Shown here one piece after another: positions 16,722 to 25,204 of a stretch of 64,000 bases of DNA. The notes beneath the pieces are model-generated. The model was given only the letters and a program-made list of their open reading frames with translations. It did no database searches and had not been told where the DNA came from. The stretch comes from Paenibacillus periandrae (GTDB lineage: Bacteria > Bacillota > Bacilli > Paenibacillales > NBRC-103111). The stretch spans positions 1 through 64,000 of the forward strand of contig NZ_JAJNMU010000018.1 in NCBI RefSeq assembly GCF_022458865.1, written 5' to 3'. The position numbers and the translations under genes were made by a program. How positions within the stretch are numbered: the stretch's first letter is position 1; every line of letters starts with the position of its first letter.

Positions 16722-16965
16722 CAATCAAACCAAACATTTTATTGATTAAATCTATCGCAAAAAGGACAGACGAATTATTGCATTCGACCTGCCCTTTCTT
16801 TATCATATGCATGACTTCGATTCCGGTATTGTGTGGTGAAGTCAACGCTTTCTTGAAGAATCGTCTGGCCGCAGGAGCATCCCGATTATCAGACAGCATG
16901 AAATCAATCGTATTTCCTGTTGAACCACTGCCCTGTAAAGATAATGGTTGTATGAGCCATATGTA
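16690..16965 (-). pseudogene. IS6-family transposase remnant
   Basis: The minus strand reads 'GNTIDFMLSDNRDAPAARRF' and then, after a large internal deletion, 'EVMHMIKKGQVE' and 'INKMFGLI', which are middle and C-terminal signatures of IS6-family DDE transposases. About 100 residues between them are missing and the frame breaks near the front. It abuts the -35 box of the isomerase promoter. Confidence 0.75.
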
Positions 16966-17017
16966 GTCCTCGTTCTTCCATCATCGCTACTAGATTACGC
17001 ATAACTAAGGCTATATT

Positions 17018-17590
17018 TTAAATACCATTCAGTAAACGTCCATTATCATTCCATTGGCCATACATTTTGTTTTCTCTCGTGTTTGCTATGAATTTGTCTA
17101 ATCTGCTTTCAAATAATTCCGGTTGATTTTTTATGCTTTGTATCGTGTCGATCCTAACTCTTTTATATACATCCGGAAATATCTTGAAATTCTCATATAC
17201 TTGCTTTTCCTCTTTCAGCCTTTGCTCTATAACTGGGTCGATTCGAAAAGAATCGTAATCCATATCAGGAAGAACCTTTCTTCCTGCGTCTGTCATCAAC
17301 CCCAACTTTTCGAGGCGTCGAACACGTTCTTTATTCAATTCAGTCCATGAGCTTTTTTTGCTTCGAGGAGACAGCCGCTGAGCCAGCTCCGATTCAGATT
17401 TTTTCTTCCTGACTCCATCGATCCATCCAAAGCACAAAGCTTCCTCGACCGCATCCAAATAAAAAAGCGTATCCGATTTGGGCGTCATACTAACCAAGAC
17501 CCAACAAGATTTTTCAGTCTTACTGTTTTCCTGCAGCCAAAACCTGAACGCTTCTCTCGATTTTACGGGAATTAAATTATCCATTTCCAT
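17018..17590 (-). CDS. YdeI/OmdA family protein
   Basis: About 190 residues. The front ('PVKSREAFRFWLQENS', 'CWVLVSM') and the middle ('DAVEEALCFGWIDGVRKK', 'RLSPRSKKSSWTELNKERVRRLE') match the YdeI/OmpD-associated family, often annotated as bacteriocin-protection proteins; the biochemical role is not established. The start is uncertain: the frame reaches an ATG at 17617, but AAAGGAG lies inside that extension, 14 bases before the ATG at 17590. It is followed upstream on the same strand by an MFS gene. Confidence 0.82.
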   Translation of the reverse strand: MEMDNLIPVKSREAFRFWLQENSKTEKSCWVLVSMTPKSDTLFYLDAVEEALCFGWIDGVRKKKSESELAQRLSPRSKKSSWTELNKERVRRLEKLGLMTDAGRKVLPDMDYDSFRIDPVIEQRLKEEKQVYENFKIFPDVYKRVRIDTIQSIKNQPELFESRLDKFIANTRENKMYGQWNDNGRLLNGI

Positions 17591-17631
17591 ATTTGAAAAA
17601 GAATCTCCTTTCACCATTTATCATATATCCG

Positions 17632-18807
17632 TTACTTCATGCTAGCTTTCTCGACTTGCGAATTGGAAATTGCTGCTTTTATTAGGATCAGTATGAAAGC
17701 AAGCGATAAAAGCATAATACCGCTCCAGATAAGCTGATGCGCACCCAACTGGGAAATAAACAAGCCGCCGATCCATGTTCCTACCGTAATGCCAACATTA
17801 GAAAAGGAAACAAATAAGCTGTTACCGAATTCGGGAGCTTCTTTCGCATCAGTCATCAACAAGGCTTGACTTAGAATAAGCCCCCCGGAATGCACAGCTC
17901 CCCACACAAATACGATGACCGCCATCGGCCAAAAATGAGAACCCCAATAATAAGCAAAAAAGTAAATGACCGCATATACGAGAGGAAACAGGATAACCGT
18001 TTTTGTCATGCTTTTGTTCAGAAAGAACCCGAACAAGAAGTTCCCTGCAATCATGGTGACGCCAAAGACCATCAACATCACGCTGATCCAGGTACCGTTC
18101 ATATGGGTGACTTCTCCGAGATATTCGGCAAAGTAGCTATAAACCGAACTCATCGCTGTAAAGATCATCATTACGATCAAGACCGTTAACCACAATTGAG
18201 GTTTGCGCAATATGCCGAGCTGCTTGCCGAAAGACATCCTTTCCTTAACAGGCATTGAAGGCAGCCAGACCAGTATGCCTATAAAGGCAATGACGCTCAC
18301 AATAGCTCCAAACAGGAAAGCCACTTCCAGCGAAATTTTTGTGGAGAGATAGGATGTAATCGGCACGCCAAAAGCGAATCCAACGGTTACTCCAGCCATA
18401 ACCTGGGTGACCGCTTTGCTGATCTTTTCGGGAGGAACAAGGCTGGCAGCCGTCGCAAGCGCAATCGAAAAAAAGACAGGATGAAAAAACGCAGGAACAA
18501 TCCGGAAAGCCAGCATAACTTCGAAACTGGTAGTATAAGCATACACCCAATTAGAGATCGCAAACATCAGGATAGCGGATAGTAAGATCGCTTTTCGATT
18601 CATGCCGGATGTGAGTAATGTTAGGAAGGGGCCTGAAATGGCAACGATTAAAGCAAATGCACCCACAAGGTACCCGGCCTCCGAGGGCTCTATGTGAAAC
18701 TTTTGGGTGATTTGGGGAAGAACTCCGATCATGCCCATTTCAGTTGTTATGATGCCAAATATACCTAAAGCCAGAAAAAAGATAAGCGAAGAATAGCTGT
18801 TTTTCAT
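17632..18807 (-). CDS. MFS efflux transporter, AraJ/YdhP-like
   Basis: 391 residues with twelve membrane segments. The beginning 'FFLALGIFGIITTEMGMIG', 'GVLPQITQKF', is characteristic of the drug/arabinose-efflux group of MFS proteins. The ATG at 18807 has GGAGG 8 bases upstream; an ATG at 18822 overlaps that ribosome site and is unlikely. It ends 42 bases before the YdeI-like gene on the same strand. Substrate unknown. Confidence 0.9.
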   Translation of the reverse strand: MKNSYSSLIFFLALGIFGIITTEMGMIGVLPQITQKFHIEPSEAGYLVGAFALIVAISGPFLTLLTSGMNRKAILLSAILMFAISNWVYAYTTSFEVMLAFRIVPAFFHPVFFSIALATAASLVPPEKISKAVTQVMAGVTVGFAFGVPITSYLSTKISLEVAFLFGAIVSVIAFIGILVWLPSMPVKERMSFGKQLGILRKPQLWLTVLIVMMIFTAMSSVYSYFAEYLGEVTHMNGTWISVMLMVFGVTMIAGNFLFGFFLNKSMTKTVILFPLVYAVIYFFAYYWGSHFWPMAVIVFVWGAVHSGGLILSQALLMTDAKEAPEFGNSLFVSFSNVGITVGTWIGGLFISQLGAHQLIWSGIMLLSLAFILILIKAAISNSQVEKASMK

Positions 18808-18830
18808 CAATCGTGCCTCCATCGGTGCAT

Positions 18831-18863
18831 AAAAAAATGGCCTTCAGCTGCAAGACCATTTTT
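18831..18863 (-). terminator. terminator of the VOC-family gene
   Basis: AAATGGCCTT (18836-18845) pairs with AAGACCATTT (18852-18861, one G-U). On the minus strand it is followed by T7. It separates the VOC gene from the MFS gene. Confidence 0.7.
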
Positions 18864-18872
18864 CAGAATAAG

Positions 18873-19337
18873 TTACTGTTTGTTGGCGATTACGTTATCA
18901 AGAAAATGATCGGCGTCGCTATTAAATTTCCAGTTGATCCCAAACTTATCAACTAGCATTCCAAAGCACGAAGACCAAGGATAATTGGATAACGGCATGG
19001 TGACATAGCCACCAAGGGACAAACTATTAAAGTATTGTTCCAGTTTTTGCTTGTCATCGATGACTAGACTAATCAGAATATTATTCCCAATCACCAGTTC
19101 ACCTGTTACCGCCTTCATTGAAGGCAAAATGTCCGACATCATGATTTTCCCGCCTGCAAATTCTATGGAGGATTCCATGATCATATTCAACTCATTTTCC
19201 GGCATTGGGTAGTTTGGATCTTGCGGGATATCCCCAAATTTCACTTTTTTTACTTCAATTGCGTTTAAAGCCTCCGAATAAAATTCAATCACTTGTTCTG
19301 CAATTCCATCATAGTTTAAATAGGCAATAGCTGACAT
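18873..19337 (-). CDS. VOC superfamily protein, PhnB-like
   Basis: 154 residues with the beta-alpha-beta layout of the glyoxalase/PhnB group ('AYLNYDGIAEQVIEFYSEAL', 'SDILPSMKAVTG', 'FGINWKFNSD'). GAAGGAGG stands 9 bases before the ATG. It is divergent from a WYL-type regulator, a common pairing in Firmicutes. The catalytic role, if any, is unknown. Confidence 0.85.
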   Translation of the reverse strand: MSAIAYLNYDGIAEQVIEFYSEALNAIEVKKVKFGDIPQDPNYPMPENELNMIMESSIEFAGGKIMMSDILPSMKAVTGELVIGNNILISLVIDDKQKLEQYFNSLSLGGYVTMPLSNYPWSSCFGMLVDKFGINWKFNSDADHFLDNVIANKQ

Positions 19338-19354
19338 AAAGCATAACCTCCTTC

Positions 19355-19402
19355 TTGTTATAAATGTAATATACTATATAATAGGTGACAGCTGTATGTC
19401 AC
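19355..19402 (+). promoter_or_regulatory. promoter with palindromic operator before the WYL regulator
   Basis: TTGTTA (19355-19360), 16-base spacer and TATAAT (19377-19382), followed 2 bases later by the perfect palindrome GTGACA-GCTGTA-TGTCAC (19385-19402). The palindrome lies between the divergent VOC and regulator genes and would be occupied at about +1 to +14 of the regulator transcript. Confidence 0.65.
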
Positions 19403-19437
19403 TGTTTCATACAAAATTTAATAAAAGAGGGGAACCG

Positions 19438-20364
19438 ATGGAAAAGGTTGAGAGACTAATCTCTATCATTATGATCTTGCTGAAAAAAGATGTCGTTTCC
19501 ACCACAGAATTCGCGCAATTATTTACCGTTTCCAAAAGAACGATACTTCGCGATATGGAAACCTTGAGTTTATCCAACATCCCGATCTATTCGGTCAATG
19601 GAGTTCATGGCGGCTACGGCATTATGGATGAATACAAGGTTGATAAACGTCTTTTAAGCAGCTCCGACTTGGAGAATATATTGACTGCGCTCGGCGGATT
19701 GGAACAAATTCTAATTAGCGAAGGAGTTGAAATGACGATCAAAAAAATAGAAGCCATGGTTAGCCCATTGGCTCCGAAAGGTTCAATTCAACTGTCTTTT
19801 TATGATTGGGAGGGTCGGTCTGAGATTCGTCAAACCTTGAAGACATGTCAGGAAGCCATATTAAAGAGAAGATTAATTTCATTTGATTATAGTGATAAAA
19901 ATGGCACTGCGACGAAAAGAACCGTCGAGCCCTATCAGCTTCATTTTAGCGAAACGAGTTGGTATCTGAAAGGATTCTGTTTACAACGTATGGGATATAG
20001 AACGTTTAAATTATCTCGGATCGATCATCTTCATATAAATGAACACACGTTTAGCCCTAGAGATGATTTGTTGGAACATGAGCAGGAAGCAAGTTATCAA
20101 CCGGAACTAATCGCAGTCAAGGCGTTGATTTCGCCTGGCATAAAAGATCAATTCATTGAAAGGTACGGTCGAAAGAGCATTGAAAGCTATAGCTCTGATT
20201 ATTTATTAGCAACAATCCATGTTCCACAAAACAGTAATGGATTTCAATTTATAGCAAGCTTCGGTACAAATTTGGAAATCGTAGAGCCCAAAACCTATGT
20301 TGAAGACTTTCGGAATTATTTAAATAAAATGATGGAGAAATATGCCTCAAAAGGCTCACATTAA
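19438..20364 (+). CDS. HTH/WYL-domain transcriptional regulator (YafY-like)
   Basis: 308 residues. An N-terminal DeoR-type winged helix ('VVSTTEFAQLFTVSKRTILRDME' region) is followed by a WYL domain ('ISFDYSDKNG', 'EPYQLHFSETSWYLKGFCLQR', 'RTFKLSRIDHL') and a WCX-like C-terminus. The ATG at 19438 has AAGAGGGGA close by; the frame continues upstream to 19396 but without a ribosome site. It probably controls itself and the divergent VOC gene through the 19385-19402 palindrome. Confidence 0.9.
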   Translation: MEKVERLISIIMILLKKDVVSTTEFAQLFTVSKRTILRDMETLSLSNIPIYSVNGVHGGYGIMDEYKVDKRLLSSSDLENILTALGGLEQILISEGVEMTIKKIEAMVSPLAPKGSIQLSFYDWEGRSEIRQTLKTCQEAILKRRLISFDYSDKNGTATKRTVEPYQLHFSETSWYLKGFCLQRMGYRTFKLSRIDHLHINEHTFSPRDDLLEHEQEASYQPELIAVKALISPGIKDQFIERYGRKSIESYSSDYLLATIHVPQNSNGFQFIASFGTNLEIVEPKTYVEDFRNYLNKMMEKYASKGSH

Positions 20365-20422
20365 CATCAAAATGTTGGCGGCGCGTATATTCTTAAACTA
20401 TGCTGCCCGTCTTTAATGTAAG

Positions 20423-20455
20423 CAGGGAGCAGTTGCCTCGGCGATCTGCTCCCTG
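20423..20455. repeat. perfect 10-bp inverted repeat
   Basis: CAGGGAGCAG (20423-20432) and CTGCTCCCTG (20446-20455) between two convergent genes. Neither strand has a clear T-run afterwards, so it is at best a weak terminator. Confidence 0.5.
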
Positions 20456-20603
20456 GTAAAGTAGTCAGTAGCCGGGCAGATCGATCGTTCTCCTGGGATC
20501 ATAACCCGTCGCTAAAACTGGTCGCCCCCTGCTTGTAGAAACCATGTTTAACCCGGTTCAAAATGTTGAAAGATATTAGCTTAATCTACTTTAGGAGACA
20601 AGG

Positions 20604-21179
20604 TCATCTAACCGTCTGGTAAACGAGGCCTATGGCTCCAGAATCAAATGTCTTGTTTTCGATAAGTTTAAGATTGATCTTCTCCTTGAGACCCTCGAAT
20701 AACGGCAACCCGCTGCCGATCAGGACGGGAGAAACCGTAATTTTATACTCATCTATTAAATCAAATTGCATGAGGTAGTGTGCGAACCTAGGACTGCCGA
20801 GGATGACCATATCCCTGCCCGGCTGCTGTTTGAGGTTCTTGATCTCTTCCTCGACATCTTCATTCACCAGTCTGGAATTGTTCCATTCGACTTTCTCCAG
20901 CGTCGTGGAAAAAACGATTTTGGCTGTCTTTTCGATCCACTCGGCATGCTCCAGTTCATGCTGCGAACTTGAGGGGTTCGAAGGCACAGATGGCCAGTAA
21001 CTGTGCATCATCTGATAAGTCCCACGTCCCCAAATGACAGTGTCGGCAGTACTCAGAATTTCTTTCGCGTGTTTCTCCAAATCAGCATCGTAGGAAATCC
21101 ATCCAATATCCATTTCACTATTCGGCCCTTCTACAAAACCATCAAGCGATGCGTGCAGAAGTAGAACGAGTTTTCTCAT
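20604..21179 (-). CDS. dihydrofolate-reductase-like (RibD C-terminal domain) protein
   Basis: 191 residues matching the YyaP/YwjB-type group: 'LLLHASLDGFVEGPN', 'VIWGRGTYQMM', 'DMVILGSPRFAHYL', 'VSPVLIGSGLPLFEG'. Members share the DHFR fold and bind NADPH in some cases, but most have no known substrate. AAAGGAGA lies 8 bases before the ATG. It is monocistronic. Confidence 0.88.
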   Translation of the reverse strand: MRKLVLLLHASLDGFVEGPNSEMDIGWISYDADLEKHAKEILSTADTVIWGRGTYQMMHSYWPSVPSNPSSSQHELEHAEWIEKTAKIVFSTTLEKVEWNNSRLVNEDVEEEIKNLKQQPGRDMVILGSPRFAHYLMQFDLIDEYKITVSPVLIGSGLPLFEGLKEKINLKLIENKTFDSGAIGLVYQTVR

Positions 21180-21440
21180 TTTCAGTTCTCCTTTGTTTAT
21201 GAGGGATATTTACATTATACATTAACTGCATTTTAGCATAATTCAACTTGGGTTGCTTCTTATGGATTGCTAATCTAAACTGCCCATTCGAAATCCCGCA
21301 CATATGGCCACTAAACTTCATTAGCGGTCATCAATCAGTCGGAAATCGGCTTGTTACGTCCGCTAAGGCTTTCAGGAATATGACAAATGCCTGTCCGCTA
21401 ATGCTAAGTGTATAAAACCGTCAAAATGTTGGCTCTGCCC

Positions 21441-21561
21441 CATAGCCATCAAGTTAAGAAATTAATACACCCCCAAAACGAAAAAAAGCTATTCTTTTTG
21501 TAAATAAAGGATGGTTTTTTTTCGTTTTGGGGTATTCGAAAATTTTAGCTTGATGGGCATG
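21441..21561. mobile_element. MITE-like element with IS4-type ends (121 bp)
   Basis: The ends are CATAGCCATCAAGTTAAG (21441-21458) and, inverted, CATGCCCATCAAGCTAAA (21544-21561). They match the 18-bp ends of the defective element at 22489-23775. A long inner inverted repeat (CCCCAAAACGAAAAAAA near 21470 and its complement near 21516-21533) fills it. Its left half also resembles the left end of the larger element (AAGCTAT, GGATGGTTT). It has no gene and must be moved in trans, if at all. Confidence 0.7.
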
Positions 21562-21692
21562 GGGTACCACCAACAAAACGCGGAAACTTAAGGAAATCCG
21601 GCTTGTTTTGTGTTTTTGGTTTTGCAACCATTTTATTATCGGAAACGTATATAGTTTATGGTTCACCATTTGATATCAGGAGGAGAACATTC

Positions 21693-22373
21693 ATGAGAAA
21701 GAAACTAATCGCTTCAGTCGCAGGGATATCTTTGCTGTTGGGAGCAAGCGCGGGTGCTTATGCAGGCGCCAATCTTGAGACGATTCAAGCTTATTTGAAT
21801 CGCACTTTGGCCGTTAAGGTGAACGGAGTGCCAACACAATTGAACGACGAACAAGGGAACGCCATTGTACCAATTACTTATCAAGGCAGTACATACTTGC
21901 CTGTGCGGGCAATTGCAAATGCGTTAAGTATTGCTGTTGATTACGACGCGGCTACAACAACCGTGCTTCTTGGCGAGAAAGTCGACGGTACCTCCATTTC
22001 AGGTGAAAAGTATGACGGCGGCAGCTACCTTACGTCCGATCCGAAGCGCACGACCTATCAGAACAAAGACTATAAAGAAGTATTTTATAACAATGCAGAA
22101 GACAACAGCAGTAATGGAAACGGTTCTTTCATGCTTACCCCAGATAAAAAATATCAGAAGCTGTACCTGCAGGCAGGCGCTATAAACAAAGAGTTCATGA
22201 TCAGCATTTATGAAAGCGGCTCGCTCAAACTGCTTAAGCAGGATACCGTAACTGTCGAGGACAAGATGAAAACGATTGAGGTCGATATCGGAGGCATTTC
22301 TGAATTGTATATTGAGATCAAAGGGTCTGGCGGCGGATTTGTCGTTCCATTGACGACGTCGTATTACAAATAA
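21693..22373 (+). CDS. secreted copper-amine-oxidase-N ('stalk') domain protein
   Basis: 226 residues: a signal peptide (MRKKL, hydrophobic core, cleavage near 'GAYAGA'), then a stalk domain ('VKVNGVPTQLNDEQGN', 'YLPVRAIANALSIAVDYD', 'VLLG') up to about residue 90, then an unrecognised C-terminal beta-rich region. The start follows CAGGAGGAGA. Such domains are abundant on Paenibacillus surfaces and probably bind cell-wall or matrix polymers. It lies between two mobile elements. A G-rich stretch running into T10 at 22408-22440 may terminate it. Confidence 0.85.
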   Translation: MRKKLIASVAGISLLLGASAGAYAGANLETIQAYLNRTLAVKVNGVPTQLNDEQGNAIVPITYQGSTYLPVRAIANALSIAVDYDAATTTVLLGEKVDGTSISGEKYDGGSYLTSDPKRTTYQNKDYKEVFYNNAEDNSSNGNGSFMLTPDKKYQKLYLQAGAINKEFMISIYESGSLKLLKQDTVTVEDKMKTIEVDIGGISELYIEIKGSGGGFVVPLTTSYYK

Positions 22374-22453
22374 AGTTCGACAGAAATGGAATTCAATAGA
22401 CTGGTGTAAGGGGGGCTGCGGCGGCGGACTTTTTTTTTTGTGGAATGTATGTG

Positions 22454-22489
22454 GGGGTACCGCCAACGTTAATTTGTTGGCGGTACCCC
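22454..22489. repeat. 14-bp perfect stem-loop flanking the IS4-type element
   Basis: GGGGTACCGCCAAC (22454-22467) and GTTGGCGGTACCCC (22476-22489). A one-mismatch copy of the first arm (GGGGTACCACCAAC) flanks the MITE at 21561-21574. The stem touches the CATG end of the element, so it could be part of an extended end or of a nested older copy. Confidence 0.6.
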
Positions 22490-23775
22490 ATGCCCATCAA
22501 GCTAAGATGAATCTATACCCCAAACTGGTAAAATAAGCTATCCTTTCTATATCAAGCATAATTCCATAGAAGGGATGGTTTGCCATGAATTCTATTCCAC
22601 TTTCTATCAGCGAAGAAATGCATTTACTAGCCCAACAGCTTCACCATCATTTTTCTCCTACCCAACTTGAGGAGCTCGCTAGAAAAGCTGGCTTCGTCCA
22701 ACGAAAAAGCAAATATACCGCGCAAGATTTGGTTTCCTTATGTGTCTTTTTAAATGATCATGTATCTGTGACTCCCCTCGCACGATTATGTAGCCAACTA
22801 GATGCTTCCAATCAGCTTTCGATGAGCACAGAAGGATTGAACCAGCGGTTCAATCCTTCTGCAGTTGCCTTCCTTCAATCCCTTTTTTCAACGCTTCTCC
22901 AAGAAAAAATCTTGACTTCCTTTTCGCTGCCGTGTGAATGTAACTCCTATTTTCATCTGATCCGTATTCTGGATTCGACTGTTTTTCAACTTCTAGATCC
23001 CTTTGCCGACCGTTATCAGGGATCCGGAGGAAGTTCTCATACGGCTGGCATGAAAATACAACTCGAATACGAGTTGAAAAGCGGAGAATTCTTACAGGTG
23101 GATGTTGGCCCCGGGAGAAAAAGAAAAACATGACTTACAAAGAACGAACAAAACGCTTAAGTGCCATCAATATCTACATGACCAATGCCCCTGACATTTA
23201 TTTTAAAAAAGAGCATGTCCATGACCTGTATTCCCTACGCTGGCAAATCGAGATTTTATTTAAAACGTGGAAATCCATCTTCCATATTGACCGATGCAAG
23301 CCGGTCAAAACCGAACGTTTTGAATGTCATGTATACGGGCAGTTGATCGCCATTTTGCTGAGTTCTTCTCTCATGTTTCAGATGCGCAGGCTTTTGTTGA
23401 TGAAGAAAAAGAAAGAAACCAGTGAATTCAAAGTAATCTGTATCTTAAAAGAATATTTTCTTTCTCTACATGATGCCATGAAAAAGCAAGCGGATGATGT
23501 ACAGCGGGTGCTTCTCCAATTCTTTCGGATGATTGAAAAGAATGGACGCAAGTCACATCGGTATGAGAAGAAAACCGTATTTGACATTCTAGGTGTAGTC
23601 TATGAGTATAGACAGAAATCACGATCTGCTGCTTAGGAAATTGAAATTTTTAAAACCGAAGCCACCAAGGCTTATTTAAGTCTGTACAAAATCCAGTTCT
23701 AAGCAAATTGATTTGGATCAAGCGACGAAAGGTAGCATCTGTTCCTTTTTCTTTGTTCTTAGCTTGATGGGCATG
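22489..23775 (+). mobile_element. internally deleted IS4-family element
   Basis: The element is bounded by perfect 18-bp inverted ends, CATGCCCATCAAGCTAAG at 22489-22506 and its complement at 23758-23775. This end sequence is of the IS4Bsu1 kind as I recall it. It carries one broken transposase gene. I could not find a convincing target-site duplication. It sits 12 bases from the end of the broken phosphotransferase gene. Confidence 0.8.
22585..23636 (+). pseudogene. IS4-family transposase, internal deletion and frameshift
   Basis: The first 175 codons hold the N-terminal region and the first catalytic Asp ('RILDSTVFQLLDPF'). At about 23110 the frame breaks ('VDVGPG' then 'RKRKT' stop), and the C-terminal part continues in another frame from 23130 with 'TKRLSAINIYMTN' and the catalytic Glu in 'LRWQIEILFKTWKS'. 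The block of roughly 100 or more residues with the second catalytic Asp is missing. GAAGGGATGG precedes the ATG. It cannot transpose by itself. Confidence 0.85.
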
Positions 23776-23787
23776 TGGCTCTGCCCC

Positions 23788-24700
23788 TTAATCAGCGAGA
23801 GCACGTTTAATGTTCGTTTTTGCTTCATCAACCAACCTTTCATCTTTATTATCAATTGCCTGCATCATTATCAAAATGGGTATATATGGCAATCAATCGA
23901 GCTAATATTTTTGTTTCTTCATCTACATCCCCATATTCTTTGAAAAAGTCAGAACGCGCATTCGGAGGTAAGAAGCTATACGCAACATTCAAGTCACAAG
24001 CAGGATGTCCTATATGGATATCTCCCCAATCAATAATCCCTGAAACCCTTCCATTCACATCTACCAGCATATTTTTAAAATGAAGGTCACCATGAAGGAA
24101 TACGTACTTTGGTTTCACTCTTTCAGTTCTGAGCTGTGCCAAATAATTCGATATTGCACGGTGCTCTTCTTCATTAAAATGAAGGGCAAGGCCGGAAATG
24201 AAGGTATGCATCTTTTCCTTACGCATCGCAATATCAGTCATATTTCTATGGTCATGTTGAACCCCATTTTCTTGGGCAATCTTCACAGGGAATGCATGTA
24301 AGCTTTTTAAAAATTGTGCGAGCGTTGTTGCTGATAGCGCACGTTGCATGTCCGTTAATCCGCATGGAAACTTTCCAGACAAATAGGGATAGCCAAGGAA
24401 GGGTGCAGGATAATCATAATCCCCTTCCCCATAAAATATCGGTAAGGAATAGGCAATGGAAAAATAATCTTTAAGCTTTGGTAGTATCTTTCCTTCCATC
24501 CTTAAACGATTAATGGAAACTTCTCTTCTTGGAAAGCGAAATACATATTCGGCCCCGACAAGAAAAACAGTGTTATCCCAGCCATGTCCTAGTTTTTGTA
24601 TGCTTTTTGAAGCTAACTGCGGAAATTGACTGCCTATTAATTTATGAACCAAATCTTCTGATACTTCCCATTTTGCATCCCATTGATTCGAACTACTCAT
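23788..24700 (-). pseudogene. aminoglycoside/choline phosphotransferase-family gene, frameshifted near its 3' end
   Basis: The main frame gives 282 residues, 23852-24700, with the nucleotide-binding front ('KLGHGWDNTVFLVGAEYVFRF'), the Brenner motif 'FLHGDLHFKNMLVD' and the metal-binding 'IIDWGDIHIG'. In that frame it ends early. Shifting one base near 23875 restores a normal family ending, 'AIDNKDERLVDEAKTNIKRA', with a stop at 23788. The catalytic core is intact, so a truncated protein might still work. The IS end is 12 bases past the restored stop. The substrate is unknown; drug resistance should not be assumed. Confidence 0.75.
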
Positions 24701-24789
24701 ACCCTTCTATCTCCTCCCTCGCAAAAAAAAGAAAATCTGTTCACCTAACCTTTACCTATTTCCCACATGATACCATAGATTTGATTTAA

Positions 24790-25200
24790 TCTTCTGTTTG
24801 AGAACAATTCTTGATGGATTTGCGTCTGTTCTTCGTTATGCTCAAGCTTTAGATCAAGTCAACAATACTTTTAATAACGCTCATCGACCCGCAAACATCT
24901 CCTTTACAAGACAAAAAGTGCGTCAATCCAATTCGTAGGCAGGTAGCTTGGTAATAATTTCACACGCGTACAGCTCTTGCACACGCAGTAGATATTATCA
25001 GGATTTTGAACGACATCCCGGTAAACCCTTAAATGGCTTATCGAGCGTTGATACTCCCGGTTATGGTAAAAGAGAATATCCTTGTTCACCTAGTATGTCG
25101 AACTAGCCCGTAACAGTAGCTTGGCATTGTACTGCCAATTTTCCACTGTATTCCACGGGTAAAACTTAGTCGTAAATCTAGATCGGACTTGACACGTAGA
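24790..25200. other. stretch without a recognised gene
   Basis: The minus strand holds two consecutive same-frame open stretches, 24904-25089 and 25090-25281, split by one stop codon. The first contains 'NPDNIYCVCKSC' with paired cysteines, but I recognise no family. The right part overlaps the front of the IS4-type transposase pseudogene. It is probably a decayed insertion site. Confidence 0.35.
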
Positions 25201-25204
25201 TGGA

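Noticed and set aside
22454-22489. Candidate rho-independent terminator of the stalk-domain gene
   Set aside because: The stem is perfect but no T-run follows, and its sequence matches flanks of the MITE, so I list it as an IS-associated repeat.
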